Shown: positions 16,618 through 25,967 of the stretch, piece after piece
How the letters are laid out: the number at the start of each line of letters is the position of its first letter
Position numbering within the stretch: the stretch's first letter is position 1
DNA from: Bordetella bronchialis
GTDB taxonomy: Bacteria; Pseudomonadota; Gammaproteobacteria; Burkholderiales; Burkholderiaceae_B
Length of the DNA stretch: 64,000 nucleotides
Assembly (NCBI RefSeq): GCF_001676705.1
Contig: NZ_CP016170.1
Coordinates: 5,704,001 to 5,768,000 of the forward strand
Reading direction: 5' to 3'
Program-made: the position numbers and the translations under genes
Notes under the pieces: model-generated
What the model saw: the letters and a program-made list of their open reading frames with translations, nothing else
Database searches by the model: none
Told to the model about the DNA's origin: nothing

Positions 16618-17958
16618 ATGGCCCGAAGGCTGCACCGGCTGGCCATCTGGATGAACGGCGCGCACGTCGGCCTTTGGGCGGAGGAGGCCGGCGTGTCGTC
16701 GCTCCAATACAGCCCGGCATGGCTGGACGATCCCGCGGGGCGCCCGCTTTCGCTGTCCCTTCCCTTCCGCCTGGGCAACGCGCCCTACAAGGGAGCGGTC
16801 GTCCACGATTTCTTCGACAATCTTCTGCCCGACAGCGACGCGATCCGGCGCAGGCTGGCCCAACACCACCGCGCCGACAGCGCAGCCCCTTTCGACCTCT
16901 TGGCGGTACTGGGCCGCGACTGCGTGGGCGCCGTGCAATTGCTGCCGCCCGGCGAAGTCCCGACCGGCCTGGACCATATCGAAGCGGACCCGCTGGACGA
17001 TGCGGATATCGCGCGGATCCTGAAAGCCGCGGTCAGCGGCGCACCGCTGGGCCACGAGGACCGGACCGCAGATCTGCGCCTGTCCATCGCGGGCGCCCAG
17101 GAAAAAACGGCCCTGCTGCGCCACCAGGGGCAGTGGCTGCGCCCGCGTGGCAGCACGCCCACCACCCATATCCTGAAATTGCCGATGGGACTGGTCGGCG
17201 CGATGCAGGCGGACATGCATGCCTCCGTGGAAAACGAATGGTTGTGCTCCAAGCTGGCGGCGGCCTACGGGCTGCCGGTGGCCCATTGCGACATGGCTCG
17301 TTTCGAGGACCAGAAGGCCCTGGTGGTGGAGCGCTTCGACCGCCGTTTCACGGATACCGGCACCATCGTGCGCCTGCCCCAGGAAGACATGTGCCAGGCC
17401 ATGGGCGTGTCGCCGTTGCGCAAATACCAGGCGGACGGCGGCCCGGGCATAACGGCCATCATCCGCGGCGTGCTGGATTCATCCGAACGCGAAGAAGACG
17501 TGCGCGCCTTCTACAAGGCACAGATGTTCTTCTGGATGCTGGCCGCCACCGATGGGCACGCCAAGAACTTCAGCATCGCGCTGTTGGCCGGCGGCCGCTA
17601 CCATGCGACGCCGCTATACGACATTCTTTCCGCGCACCCCATCATCGGCAACAAGCGCGCGCAATTGGCGCCGCAGCGCGCCAAGCTGGCCATGGGGGTG
17701 CGGGGATCCGGCGGGCTGCATTACCGGCTGGCGGAAATCCGCCGGCGGCACTGGTACACGCAGGCGGCAGAGGCGGGGCTGGACAAAAGCATGGTCGACG
17801 ACATCATCGGCGAATTGGTCGAGGCCACCGAGCCCGCCATCGAACACGCCGCGGCCCTGCTGCCGCCAGGTTTCCCGGCGCATGTCGCGGATGCCGTCTT
17901 CGCCGGCCTGCGCGCGCAGCGCGACAAGCTGGTCAGCCAGGCGAACGACCCGGCCTGA
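16618..17958 (+). CDS. hipA: HipA-type serine/threonine kinase toxin
   Basis: A 446-residue HipA. The N-terminal subdomain (VGLWAEEAG, LSLSLPFR, VVHDFFDNLLPDS) is followed by the ejectable P-loop LRLSIAGAQEKTALL, which contains the Ser that is autophosphorylated in E. coli HipA. Next come THILKLP (ATP-contacting Lys), the catalytic ATDGHAKNFSI and the Mg-binding YDILSAHP. In E. coli the enzyme phosphorylates glutamyl-tRNA synthetase and causes growth arrest and persistence. All key residues are present, so it looks active. Length is near the 440 of E. coli HipA. It is translationally close to hipB. Confidence 0.93.
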   Translation: MARRLHRLAIWMNGAHVGLWAEEAGVSSLQYSPAWLDDPAGRPLSLSLPFRLGNAPYKGAVVHDFFDNLLPDSDAIRRRLAQHHRADSAAPFDLLAVLGRDCVGAVQLLPPGEVPTGLDHIEADPLDDADIARILKAAVSGAPLGHEDRTADLRLSIAGAQEKTALLRHQGQWLRPRGSTPTTHILKLPMGLVGAMQADMHASVENEWLCSKLAAAYGLPVAHCDMARFEDQKALVVERFDRRFTDTGTIVRLPQEDMCQAMGVSPLRKYQADGGPGITAIIRGVLDSSEREEDVRAFYKAQMFFWMLAATDGHAKNFSIALLAGGRYHATPLYDILSAHPIIGNKRAQLAPQRAKLAMGVRGSGGLHYRLAEIRRRHWYTQAAEAGLDKSMVDDIIGELVEATEPAIEHAAALLPPGFPAHVADAVFAGLRAQRDKLVSQANDPA

Positions 17959-18008
17959 CGGCGCCTGGGCGGCTCTCGCGGACGCCTCCGCCGCCGCGTG
18001 CGCCGGCC

Positions 18009-18878
18009 TCACACCACCGATCGCACCCAGGCCGCGAAGTCCGCGCAAGGACGGATATCCAGCGTGCCGGGCGCGCTGACCAGGTAGTAGGCATCCCCGC
18101 TGCGCAGCGCCATGTCCAGCGGGTGCGCCAGCAATCCGCGCGCGAGCTCTTCCTGCATATAGGCCTGCTGCGTCAGGGCGATGCCCACGCCCTGCACGGC
18201 GGCCTGCAGGCATAGCGCCGCGTTGGCCAGCGGCACCAGCCGCGCGCCGGCCGCCGGCAGGCCGGCATGCGCGAGCCAGGCCTCCCAGCTGACCGGCGCG
18301 ATCATCGAATGCAGCAGCTTGTGCTCCAGCACGTCGTCCGGCTGGCGTATGCCCGCCGCCATCGACGGCGCGCAGGCCAGGGCCAGCACGTCGTCGAACA
18401 GCCGCTCGGCGTGCGTCCCCGGCCAATGGCCGTGGCCGCGCCGCACCACGAAATCCGCATCGCCCAGGCTGACGTCGTCGGCGCGCGTCACGGTGGCCAC
18501 CTCCAGGTCGATGTCCGCGTGCGCGGCGTAGAAACTGGCCAGCCTGGGCATCAGCCATTTGATGGCGAAACTGGGAATCACCTTCAAGCGGATCCGCCGC
18601 GTCTTGCCGCGCGCGCTGGCCTCCTGCACCGCTTCCTCCACCCGGTCGAACAGCTCCGCCACCCGCGTGGCCAGCTGCATGCCGCTGGCCGTCAGCACGG
18701 CCTCGCGCCCCACCTTGCGGCTCAGGCGCGTGTCCAGCGCGGCTTCCAGCGCGCGGATCTGGTGGCTGACCGCGCCAGGCGTGACGTGCAGGCTTTGCGC
18801 GGCGCGGGCGACGCCGCCGCTGCGGTGGACGGCGTCGAGCACGCGCAGCGGCCCCAGGATATTGCGCAACTTATGCAT
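18009..18878 (-). CDS. LysR-family transcriptional regulator (GcvA-like)
   Basis: A 289-residue regulator. It has an N-terminal winged helix (LRVLDAVHRSGGVARAAQSLHVTPGAVSHQIRALE) and a periplasmic-binding-like effector domain (SFAIKWLMPRLASFYAAHADIDLEV). Start ATG 18878 (MHKLRNILG) fits the family; an in-frame extension to 18965 would overlap the promoter. It is divergent from the Bug receptor/PrpD-like genes at 19022 and probably controls them, as is usual for LysR. Confidence 0.9.
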   Translation of the reverse strand: MHKLRNILGPLRVLDAVHRSGGVARAAQSLHVTPGAVSHQIRALEAALDTRLSRKVGREAVLTASGMQLATRVAELFDRVEEAVQEASARGKTRRIRLKVIPSFAIKWLMPRLASFYAAHADIDLEVATVTRADDVSLGDADFVVRRGHGHWPGTHAERLFDDVLALACAPSMAAGIRQPDDVLEHKLLHSMIAPVSWEAWLAHAGLPAAGARLVPLANAALCLQAAVQGVGIALTQQAYMQEELARGLLAHPLDMALRSGDAYYLVSAPGTLDIRPCADFAAWVRSVV

Positions 18879-19021
18879 GATGCGTGAATGATCCTCAACG
18901 GTCGCCAAATAAATTCGCATGACGTCCGCCGGACCGCCTCCTATAGTCGTGTACCGGGACAACAAGAATTCTCAACATACACGTCCCCCCGTTGTATCGG
19001 GAACATCCAGGAGGAGACATC

Positions 19022-20017
19022 ATGCTTACCGACACCCTGCGCCGTGCCGCGACCGCGGCCGGCGCCTGCCTGCTGCTGGCCGCCGGCGCGGCGCATGCGG
19101 CCGACGACTACCCGTCGCGGGCCTTGAAGATGATCGTGCCCTTCGCCGCGGGCAGCGCCGCGGACACCTTGTCGCGGGCGGTCGCCAACCAGCTGGCCAC
19201 GCAGTTGCGCCAGGCGGTGGTCGTGGAAAACAAGGCCGGCGCCGGCGGCACCATAGGCACCGTGGACATCGCCCGCGCCCCCGCCGATGGCTACACCATC
19301 GGCCTGGCCGCCCAGGGCACGATGATTACCAACCAGGCGCTCTACGACAAGCCGGGCTACGACTCGTTGAAGGATTTCACCCCCATCGCCGTGCTGGCCG
19401 ACGTGGCCAATGTACTGGTGGTGGCGCCTGGCTCGCCCTATGGCTCCGTCGCCGAGCTGGCGCAGGCCATCAAGGCACAGCCGGCCAACAAGTTCAGCTT
19501 TTCCTCCAGCGGCGTGGGCACCAGCCATCACATCGCCGGCGTCGTGCTGGGGCAATACCTGGACAGGCCGCTCATGCATGTGGCCTACACCGGCGCGCCG
19601 CAAGGGCTGGTGGCCGTCATGAGCAAGGAGGTGGACCTGGGGCTGTACAACATCCCGGCGGCGATCGGCCTGATCCGCGGCGGCAAGCTCAAGCCGCTGG
19701 CGGTGACCAGCCTGCAGCGCTCGCCGCTGCTGCCGGACGTTCCTTCGCTGAACGAAAGCGGCATGAAGGGCTTCGAAGTCACCCTGTGGTTCGGCATCAT
19801 CGCGCCGGCCGGCGTGCCGCAGGACCGCGTAGCGCGCCTGCACAAGGCGCTGGACGCGGTCATGCGCGACCCCGGCCTGCGCGCCAAGCTCACCGAACAG
19901 GGCTACGACGTGGCGCCCACGCCGCTGGCGCCCTCCAAGGACTTCAGCGCGCTGATCGGGCGCGACCTGGAAAAGTGGCTGCCCGTCCTGAAATCCATGA
20001 AGGGGGGCGCGCAATGA
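19022..20017 (+). CDS. Bug/TctC-family tripartite tricarboxylate-type periplasmic receptor
   Basis: A 331-residue exported binding protein. The signal peptide is MLTDTLRRAATAAGACLLLAAGAAHA. The mature protein starts ADDYPSRALKMIVPFAAGSAADTLSRAVANQL and has the family blocks VVVENKAGAGGTIGT, PADGYTIGL and YDSLKDFTPIAVLA. Bug proteins bind carboxylic acids, amides or amino acids in the periplasm, and most lack a dedicated transporter nearby, as here. ATG 19022 has GGAGGAG upstream. It overlaps the MmgE/PrpD gene by ATGA, so its ligand is probably related to that enzyme's substrate. Confidence 0.93.
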   Translation: MLTDTLRRAATAAGACLLLAAGAAHAADDYPSRALKMIVPFAAGSAADTLSRAVANQLATQLRQAVVVENKAGAGGTIGTVDIARAPADGYTIGLAAQGTMITNQALYDKPGYDSLKDFTPIAVLADVANVLVVAPGSPYGSVAELAQAIKAQPANKFSFSSSGVGTSHHIAGVVLGQYLDRPLMHVAYTGAPQGLVAVMSKEVDLGLYNIPAAIGLIRGGKLKPLAVTSLQRSPLLPDVPSLNESGMKGFEVTLWFGIIAPAGVPQDRVARLHKALDAVMRDPGLRAKLTEQGYDVAPTPLAPSKDFSALIGRDLEKWLPVLKSMKGGAQ

Positions 20018-21414
20018 CGGCCGGCGGCATCCCGCGCGACGGCGCGACAGGGGGCGCCACCCTGGCCCGCGTCCTGGCGGCCCACGCGGTACGCACGCCG
20101 GCCTCCGCCATCCCGCCGCTGGCGATGGAACACGCCAAGATGAGCCTGGCCAGCACCATCGCCAGCGCCTCCATGGGCTACCGCATCCCCTCCGCCGACA
20201 TCGTGCGGCGCCTGGAAACCGAGGACGGGGGCACGCCGGGCGCCACCGTGTGGTTCCACGGTGCGCGCCTGCCCGTCGCCCGCGCGGCGCGCGTCAACGC
20301 CGTGGCCAGCGATGCCGCGGCCTCCGACGACAGCGACCTGCGCAGCATCGCGCATATCGGCACCATCGTCAGCGCCACGGCGCTGGCCCTGGCGGAATGG
20401 CGCAACCGGCCCGGCAAGGAGGTGCTGGCCGCCATGGCGCTGGGCTATGAAGTAGCCGGCCGTATCGACGAATCGCTGACGCCGGGGCGCATGCGGCGCG
20501 GCTTCCATGGCTCGGTCTCCACCGTGTTCGGCGCGGCGGTGGCCGCCGGCCGCCTGCTGGAATTGGACGAGGATGCGATGACGCACGCCATCGTCCTGGC
20601 CGCCACGTCCATCGGCGGCCTGGCGGTGGCCGCGGACACCAGCTGTTCGCGCGAATACCACGCCGGCATGGCGGCGATGGCGGGCATCCAGGCCGCCCAG
20701 GCCGCGCGCGCGGGCTTCCAGGGCGATCCCGCCATCCTGGAAGCGCCGCGCGGTTTCCTGGACGCCATGGGCGGCCAGGCGGTCGAGGACATCGCCCGGG
20801 ACCTGGGGCAGTCCTGGGACATCGTGACCGATATGGCCATCAAGCTGATGCCGGGCGCGCATCCCTTCCATGCCGTCGCGGAGGCCGCCGCCACGGCGGC
20901 GCGCGAGCATGAGCTCGACCCCGGCCGCATCGCCGGCGTCGTCGTCTCGGCCGCCGTCCAGCACACCACCTTCGGCGGCGCCCCGCACCCGCGCAACCTG
21001 GTGGAAGCGGCCCACAGCGTGGCGTATTTCGTGGCCGCGTCCATCGTCGACCGCGGCTTCGGCTGGGACAACCTGACCCCGGAAAAGATGCGCGATCCGC
21101 GCATCGCCGCGCTGCAGGACAAGGTGCGCTACGCCAGCGAACCGCCCCCGCTGCCCGACCGCTTCCCGCATCGCCATGGCGGCACCGTCATCATCCATAT
21201 GGTGGACGGCACCGTGCACCGCGCCACCTGCCATGCGCCGCGCGGCGCCGGCGCGCGCGGCATCGACTGGGCCGACATCGAGGAAAAGTACCGCCAGCTG
21301 GCGCCCCGCGCCGGCCTGGACGGCGCCCAGGTGGCGCACACCCTGTCGCTGATCCGCGGCCTGGACCATCTGGACGATGTCTCTCCGCTGGCGCGCGGCC
21401 TCATGCTGCGATGA
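20014..21414 (+). CDS. MmgE/PrpD-family protein (2-methylcitrate dehydratase-like)
   Basis: A 466-residue member of the MmgE/PrpD superfamily, which dehydrates 2-methylcitrate or isomerises related carboxylates (cis-aconitate decarboxylase and iminodisuccinate epimerase are relatives). Matching stretches include SDAAASDDSDLRSIAHIGTIV, ALGYEVAGRIDESLTPG, RGFHGSVSTVFGAAVAAGRLL and IKLMPGAHPFHAVAEAA. It starts with an ATGA overlap to the Bug receptor, which fixes the start; a longer open frame upstream (from 18919) is a GC artefact. No methylcitrate-cycle genes are present, so the substrate is probably another di- or tricarboxylate. Confidence 0.88.
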   Translation: MTAGGIPRDGATGGATLARVLAAHAVRTPASAIPPLAMEHAKMSLASTIASASMGYRIPSADIVRRLETEDGGTPGATVWFHGARLPVARAARVNAVASDAAASDDSDLRSIAHIGTIVSATALALAEWRNRPGKEVLAAMALGYEVAGRIDESLTPGRMRRGFHGSVSTVFGAAVAAGRLLELDEDAMTHAIVLAATSIGGLAVAADTSCSREYHAGMAAMAGIQAAQAARAGFQGDPAILEAPRGFLDAMGGQAVEDIARDLGQSWDIVTDMAIKLMPGAHPFHAVAEAAATAAREHELDPGRIAGVVVSAAVQHTTFGGAPHPRNLVEAAHSVAYFVAASIVDRGFGWDNLTPEKMRDPRIAALQDKVRYASEPPPLPDRFPHRHGGTVIIHMVDGTVHRATCHAPRGAGARGIDWADIEEKYRQLAPRAGLDGAQVAHTLSLIRGLDHLDDVSPLARGLMLR

Positions 21415-21666
21415 CGTCCACGGGCATCCGGGGCATGCGCGCCGGATGGCCGGCACGCGGGACGGGTAACCCCAAGGCGCGGCGCCGGCGCCCCTGCCGC
21501 CATCCCGCGGCGTTATGCCGAAAGCGCGCATTCTGATATGCCGGCGGCGTGGCCTTTCCCGGGCCATCGCATGACTAGTATTGGCTCACGCGCGCACCGG
21601 CCCGCAAGCATGCCGCAAGCGCACGAAGCGTAGGCCACGCCTACCGATAACATCCAGGAGACAGAC

Positions 21667-22641
21667 ATGTTGCGATTCCTCATCGGCTGTGTCGCCGCCT
21701 TGATACTGGCCGCGCCGGCCGCGGCCGCCGACACCTTTCCCACGCGTCCCATCGTCATGATCGTCGCGGTGGCCCCCGGCGGCACCCTCGACACGCTGGC
21801 GCGCCAGATCGCCAGCGGGCTGACCACCGAACTGGGCCAGTCCGTGGTCGTGGAGAACACCACCGGCGCGGGCGGCCTGATCGGCTACCAGCGCCTGATG
21901 AAATCCGAACCCGACGGCTACACGCTGATGTTCAGCAATATGTCGCTGGCCATCATTCCCCTGCTCTATCCCACCGCCCATGTGGATCCGGTGCGCGACC
22001 TGTCGCCCATCGGCACGGTGGCGACCGTGCCCATGGTGCTGTCGGTCAGCAACAAGAGCGGCATCGCCAGCCTGCCCGACATGCTCAAGCGCATGCGCGC
22101 GGGCGGACCCAAGCTGAACTTCGGCTCCGGCGGCCCCGGCACCACGGCCCACCTGGCGGAAGGCCTGTTCCTGCATATCTCCAGGACGCAGGGCGAGCTG
22201 ATCCAGTATCGCGGCTCCGGTCCGGCGCTGGCCGACCTGATGGCGGGCACCATCGACGCCGTCATCGACCAGACCGTGACGATGATGCCGCTGCACAAGG
22301 ACAAACGCATCCGCGCCATCGCCGTCTCCGCGCCGCAGCGGCTGCCGCAGATGGCGGATGTACCGACTTTCGCCGAAGGCGGGCTGCCCGCTTTCGACCT
22401 GGCCATCTGGAACGGCGTGGTCGCGCCCAGGAACACGCCCAAGCCGGTCGTCGACCGGCTGGCATCGGCGCTGTCCAAGGTCATCGACAGCCCCGAGTTC
22501 AAGACCCGCATCGACCAGCTGGCCGCCACGGTGCCGGCCCAGGCCGAGCGCGGTCCGGCGCCGTTCTCCGCGCTGCTCGCCAAGGACACCAAGGAGGTGG
22601 CCTCGCTGGCGAAACAGATCGGCCTGACGCCGCAGCAATGA
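21667..22641 (+). CDS. Bug/TctC-family periplasmic receptor
   Basis: A 324-residue receptor with the signal MLRFLIGCVAALILAAPAAAA and the mature start DTFPTRPIVMIVAVAPGGTLDTLARQIASGL. VVVENTTGAGGLIG, EPDGYTLMF and the C-terminal IWNGVVAPRNTPKPVVDRL are family marks. AGGAGA precedes the ATG. It lies 252 bp after the PrpD-like gene and 29 bp before a beta-hydroxyacid dehydrogenase gene. It is a paralogue of the receptor at 19022, not a copy. Confidence 0.93.
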   Translation: MLRFLIGCVAALILAAPAAAADTFPTRPIVMIVAVAPGGTLDTLARQIASGLTTELGQSVVVENTTGAGGLIGYQRLMKSEPDGYTLMFSNMSLAIIPLLYPTAHVDPVRDLSPIGTVATVPMVLSVSNKSGIASLPDMLKRMRAGGPKLNFGSGGPGTTAHLAEGLFLHISRTQGELIQYRGSGPALADLMAGTIDAVIDQTVTMMPLHKDKRIRAIAVSAPQRLPQMADVPTFAEGGLPAFDLAIWNGVVAPRNTPKPVVDRLASALSKVIDSPEFKTRIDQLAATVPAQAERGPAPFSALLAKDTKEVASLAKQIGLTPQQ

Positions 22642-22670
22642 GAAACCCCTGACCCATCGAAGGAGCGAGC

Positions 22671-23582
22671 ATGCAATCGGAGACTTACGGATTCATAGGC
22701 CTGGGCAATATGGGCGGCCCCATGGCGGGACGCCTGCTGGACGCCGGCCATGGCCTGGCGGTTTACGACACCAGCGCGGCGGCGGTACAGGCGCTGGCGG
22801 GCCGCGGCGCGGCGGCGTGCGCCAATGCCCGCGAAGTCGCGGAACGCGCCGAGACCGTATTCCTGAGCCTGCCGACACCGGACATCGTGCAGCGCGTCGC
22901 CACGGATCCGGACGGCCTGATGGCCGGCGGCCGCGTCAAGCGCGTCGTCGACCTGTCCACCATCGGGCCGCGCACCGCGCGCGAAGTCAGCCGCGCGCTG
23001 GCCAGGCGCGACATCCTGTATGTCGATGCGCCGGTCAGCGGCGGCGTGGGTGGCGCGCGCGCCGGCACGCTGGCGGTCATGGCCGCCTGCCCCAAGGCCG
23101 ACTATGACGCGCTATTGCCCGCCCTGAAGCATTTCGGTCCCGTGTTCTACCTGGGCGCGGAGGCCGGCATGGGCCAAAGCATGAAGCTGGCGAACAACCT
23201 GATGTCGGCGGCGGCCGTCGCCATCACGTCCGAGGCCATGGCCATGGGCGTAAAGGCCGGCCTGGATCCCAAGACCATGCTGGACGTGATCAACTCCGGC
23301 TCCGGCCGCAACACCGCCAGCCAGGACAAATTCCCGCGCGCCGTACTGACGGGCACCTTCGACATCGGTTTCGCCGCGCGCCTGGCCTACAAGGACGTGC
23401 GGCTGTGCGTGGACGAGGCCGAAGCTATCGGCGTCCCCATGGTGGTGGGTTCCGCCGTGCGCGAGATGCTGGTCATGACGCACGCCATGTGCGGCGAGGA
23501 CGCGGATTTCACGCATATCGCCAAGATGGTCGAGACCATTGCGGGGGTGGCGATCCGGCAGCGTGGGGAAACCGCGAAGTAG
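22671..23582 (+). CDS. 3-hydroxyisobutyrate dehydrogenase-family NAD(P) oxidoreductase
   Basis: A 303-residue beta-hydroxyacid dehydrogenase. GFIGLGNMGGPMAGRLLDAGH is the nucleotide-binding motif, DAPVSGGVGGARAGTLAVM the substrate motif, and GMGQSMKLANNLM contains the catalytic Lys. Relatives act on 3-hydroxyisobutyrate, tartronate semialdehyde or related acids. GGAG precedes ATG 22671. Together with the receptor upstream it suggests uptake and oxidation of a hydroxy-acid. Confidence 0.92.
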   Translation: MQSETYGFIGLGNMGGPMAGRLLDAGHGLAVYDTSAAAVQALAGRGAAACANAREVAERAETVFLSLPTPDIVQRVATDPDGLMAGGRVKRVVDLSTIGPRTAREVSRALARRDILYVDAPVSGGVGGARAGTLAVMAACPKADYDALLPALKHFGPVFYLGAEAGMGQSMKLANNLMSAAAVAITSEAMAMGVKAGLDPKTMLDVINSGSGRNTASQDKFPRAVLTGTFDIGFAARLAYKDVRLCVDEAEAIGVPMVVGSAVREMLVMTHAMCGEDADFTHIAKMVETIAGVAIRQRGETAK

Positions 23583-23690
23583 GCGGCGCGGCGCGGCGGC
23601 CGCGCCCGGCCGCAAGTCGCGGGCGTCCATGGCCCTCGCGTAACCGCCCCGGCCGGACGCCCGCAAGGCGGGGCGCACGCGCGGGTCCGG

Positions 23691-24632
23691 TCAGGAGAAC
23701 ACCGCCGGATCGGGCGTCCACCGCCCGCTGGCGATCATGTCCTGGATCTGCCGGCGCAGTATCGTACGCAGCACGCGCACGGCCTTGGTGGAGGGCCGCT
23801 GCGTGGACGCCGCGATCAGCAGCGATCGCGTAATGCCGGGCCGCTCGATGCGCCAGATGCGCATGCGGCCCTGCGCGATCTGCGGCGCTACGCAGGAATA
23901 CGAGAGCACGGCGTATCCCAGCCCGCTCTCCACCAGTTGCAGCATGGAGTGCATGGCGTCGATTTCCATTTCGACATTGGGCTCCAGCCCCAGCGCCGCC
24001 AGGGCCTCGTCCACCAGTACGCGTATGCCATGCGGCCGGCCCGGCAGGATCATGGGTATGCAGCTCAGGCGCGCGGCCTGCACCGGGCCCGCGCCGACGC
24101 CCGCCGGATCGTCGCGCGGCCCCAGCAGGAATAGCTCGTCGGTCAGCAGCGATTCCGCCCGCAGCGACGGAATACCCAGCCGCGGCGCATCGTACAGGAT
24201 CGAAATATCGGTCTGTCCGTTGCCCAGCCATTCCAGCACATGGCCGCTGTAGCCTTCCATGAACTTCAACGAGATGCCGGGCACCGCCCGCCGGAAAGCC
24301 TGGATCAGCGGCACCGACAGCACCGCGGAGATGGACGCCGGCATACCGATCACTACCGGCCCGCGCGGCACCGCGCTGGACGCCTGTACCGCGGTGACGG
24401 CGCTGCGCGTGCTTTCCACGATGCCGCGCGCGTATTCCGCCAGCAAGGTGCCGGCCTCGGTCAGCAGCACGCCACGGCCGGTGCGGTGGAACAGCGCGAC
24501 GCCCAGCTCCCGTTCCAGCGCCTTGACGCGCCGGCTCAGTATGGGCTGGCTGATGGACAGGCGCATGGCCGCGCGCGAGTACGCGCCGGCCTCCGCGATG
24601 CCGATGAACATTTCCAGCTGTCTGAGTTCCAT
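23691..24632 (-). CDS. LysR-family transcriptional regulator
   Basis: A 313-residue regulator with the N-terminal helix-turn-helix MELRQLEMFIGIAEAGAYSRAAMRLSISQPILSRRVKALE and the effector-binding domain from VVIGMPASISAVLSVPLIQAF. It is the last gene of a minus-strand group after the CMD and cupin genes (43 bp after the cupin) and may be co-transcribed with them. It could also regulate the convergent hydroxy-acid operon. Confidence 0.92.
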   Translation of the reverse strand: MELRQLEMFIGIAEAGAYSRAAMRLSISQPILSRRVKALERELGVALFHRTGRGVLLTEAGTLLAEYARGIVESTRSAVTAVQASSAVPRGPVVIGMPASISAVLSVPLIQAFRRAVPGISLKFMEGYSGHVLEWLGNGQTDISILYDAPRLGIPSLRAESLLTDELFLLGPRDDPAGVGAGPVQAARLSCIPMILPGRPHGIRVLVDEALAALGLEPNVEMEIDAMHSMLQLVESGLGYAVLSYSCVAPQIAQGRMRIWRIERPGITRSLLIAASTQRPSTKAVRVLRTILRRQIQDMIASGRWTPDPAVFS

Positions 24633-24675
24633 CGCGCGCTCCCACCGGATGGAAGATGGCGCCGGCGGGCGCTGT

Positions 24676-25071
24676 TCAACCCGCGGCGCGCTGCGCCGGA
24701 TACTGCGCGTCGGTCACTGCGTCCTGCCAGTCGGCCTTGCCCAGCGAAGTGGCCATGTGGATCATGTAGGTATCGGCCGCCGCGCCGTGCCAGTGGCGTT
24801 CGTTGGGGCCTATCCATACGACGTCGCCCTGGCGGATCACCTGCGGCTCCTGGCCGTCCAGGCAGATCCAGCCCTGCCCCGCGGTCACATGCAGCACCTG
24901 TCCATACTCGTGCGTATGCCAATGGGTGCGCGCGCCGGGCGAGAAGAACACGTTGTTGATACCGACATTGTCCATGCTGGGCATCACCGGATCGGCCCAC
25001 ACCACGCCCGTGAATGTCGCGCCGCGCTGTTCCGAGGGAACGCCGTTGACCCTGCCGTGAAATACCTTCAT
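24676..25071 (-). CDS. Cupin-domain protein
   Basis: A 131-residue single-domain cupin. NVFFSPGARTHWHTHEYGQVLHVTAGQGW contains the metal-ligand His/Glu set of cupin motif 1, and GDVVWIGPNERHWHGAAAD is motif 2 with its His. Such small proteins are metal-dependent dioxygenases, isomerases or lyases. The start at 25071 has AGGAGG eight bases upstream. It is found next to a carboxymuconolactone-decarboxylase-like gene, a common pairing. The reaction is unknown. Confidence 0.9.
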   Translation of the reverse strand: MKVFHGRVNGVPSEQRGATFTGVVWADPVMPSMDNVGINNVFFSPGARTHWHTHEYGQVLHVTAGQGWICLDGQEPQVIRQGDVVWIGPNERHWHGAAADTYMIHMATSLGKADWQDAVTDAQYPAQRAAG

Positions 25072-25176
25072 TGCCTGCCTCCTGTGGATAGTCTGCCCAG
25101 CCCGCATGCCGTATGGCGCCGACCGCGCGCGGCACGCCGGGCACTGGATGTTTCGAGGTACCGGATCGCGCCGCGA

Positions 25177-25572
25177 TCAGCCGCGCGCGGCTTCCGCCTC
25201 ATAGGCCGCGATGGCCTCGCTGGCCACGCGAAACGCCGCCAGGGCCAGCGGTACGCCGCAATAGATGGCGGCCTGCATCAGCACCGCGCGTATCTCTTCC
25301 CGGCTGCAACCGTTGCGCAAGGCGCCCTTCACGTGCGAAGCCAGCTCATGGTGCTGGCTCATCGCGGTAAGCATGCCGATATTCAACAAGCTGCGCGTCT
25401 TGAAGGGCAAGGTGTCGTCGCCCCAGACCTCGCCCCAGCAGTATTCGGTCACCAGCCTTTGCATCGGCCGATTGAAGTCGTCCGCCGCGTTCCAGGATTT
25501 CTCGACGTGGGCGGCGCCCAGTACGTTCTTGCGGTTCTGGAAGCCCTTCTGGAATAGCTCGTCGTTTGCCAT
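25177..25572 (-). CDS. Carboxymuconolactone decarboxylase-family protein
   Basis: A 131-residue AhpD/PcaC-like alpha-helical protein: WGDDTLPFKTRSLLNIGMLTAM, then HELASHVKGALRNGCSREEIRAVLMQAAIYCGVPLALAAF. The His and Glu of the PcaC active-site region are present. A CxxC pair as in AhpD is absent, which argues for a PcaC-type decarboxylase over a peroxidase helper. ATG 25572 (MANDELFQKG) with AAGGGA upstream is preferred over an in-frame ATG at 25677. It is the promoter-proximal gene of a group with the cupin and LysR genes. Confidence 0.88.
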   Translation of the reverse strand: MANDELFQKGFQNRKNVLGAAHVEKSWNAADDFNRPMQRLVTEYCWGEVWGDDTLPFKTRSLLNIGMLTAMSQHHELASHVKGALRNGCSREEIRAVLMQAAIYCGVPLALAAFRVASEAIAAYEAEAARG

Positions 25573-25660
25573 CGCTTGTCCCTTTTCGGTCGGCGCGGCC
25601 TGCGCCCGCGGCTGCCGCATTGTCCGGCGCGGCGGCACCGGTCCGCTCGCGATACACATG

Positions 25661-25683
25661 ATCATACAATCGTGCAATCATAT
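25661..25683. promoter_or_regulatory. Candidate operator 1 (GATTGTATGAT motif)
   Basis: The plus strand reads ATCATACAATC, then GTGCAATCATAT; the reverse complement contains GATTGTATGAT. ATGAT (25658-25662) and ATCAT (25677-25681) form an inverted repeat around it. The same core recurs at 25783-25804 and 37567-37577. It may be bound by the GntR/FCD regulator at 28607 (inference). Confidence 0.5.
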
Positions 25684-25782
25684 AGTAAATCGCCAGCGCG
25701 AGATCGCGTGGTCGGCCGCTGCGCCATGCCGGAATGGCGACGCCTCTTTTAGGGTTATCACTAGCGCGGACGCTTCGATGTC

Positions 25783-25804
25783 GATGATACAGTCATACAA
25801 TCAT
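25783..25804. promoter_or_regulatory. Candidate operator 2 (GATTGTATGAC motif)
   Basis: The plus strand reads GATGATACAG then TCATACAATCAT. The reverse complement contains GATTGTATGAC, and ATGAT/ATCAT arms enclose the site. It is the second copy of the motif in this divergent region. Confidence 0.5.
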
Positions 25805-25967
25805 AACAAGCTCCAAGCACCGCACCGACGCGCCAGCCGGCCACAAGGGCAGTGACGCCGCGGCACATCATCACGAACCAGGAGGAGGGAGGCCCCACGG
25901 GCCTGCCCCGCCACGGCCACAAGGGACCGGCGGCGCCGGGCGGGGAGGCGGGGACTTCGCGATCGTC

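Larger units (their letters stand above)
25573..25967. other. Divergent regulatory region between CMD gene and Bug receptor gene
   Basis: The 395-bp region has no gene. It has two AT-rich patches (25658-25690 and 25780-25810) carrying a shared motif, listed separately. The remaining part is GC-rich leader of the receptor gene with nothing recognised. Confidence 0.6.

Noticed and set aside
18919..21414. An 831-codon open frame joining the LysR promoter region to the PrpD-like gene
   Set aside because: Only the part from 20014 matches a family; the upstream part is the other frame of the Bug receptor gene kept open by high GC.
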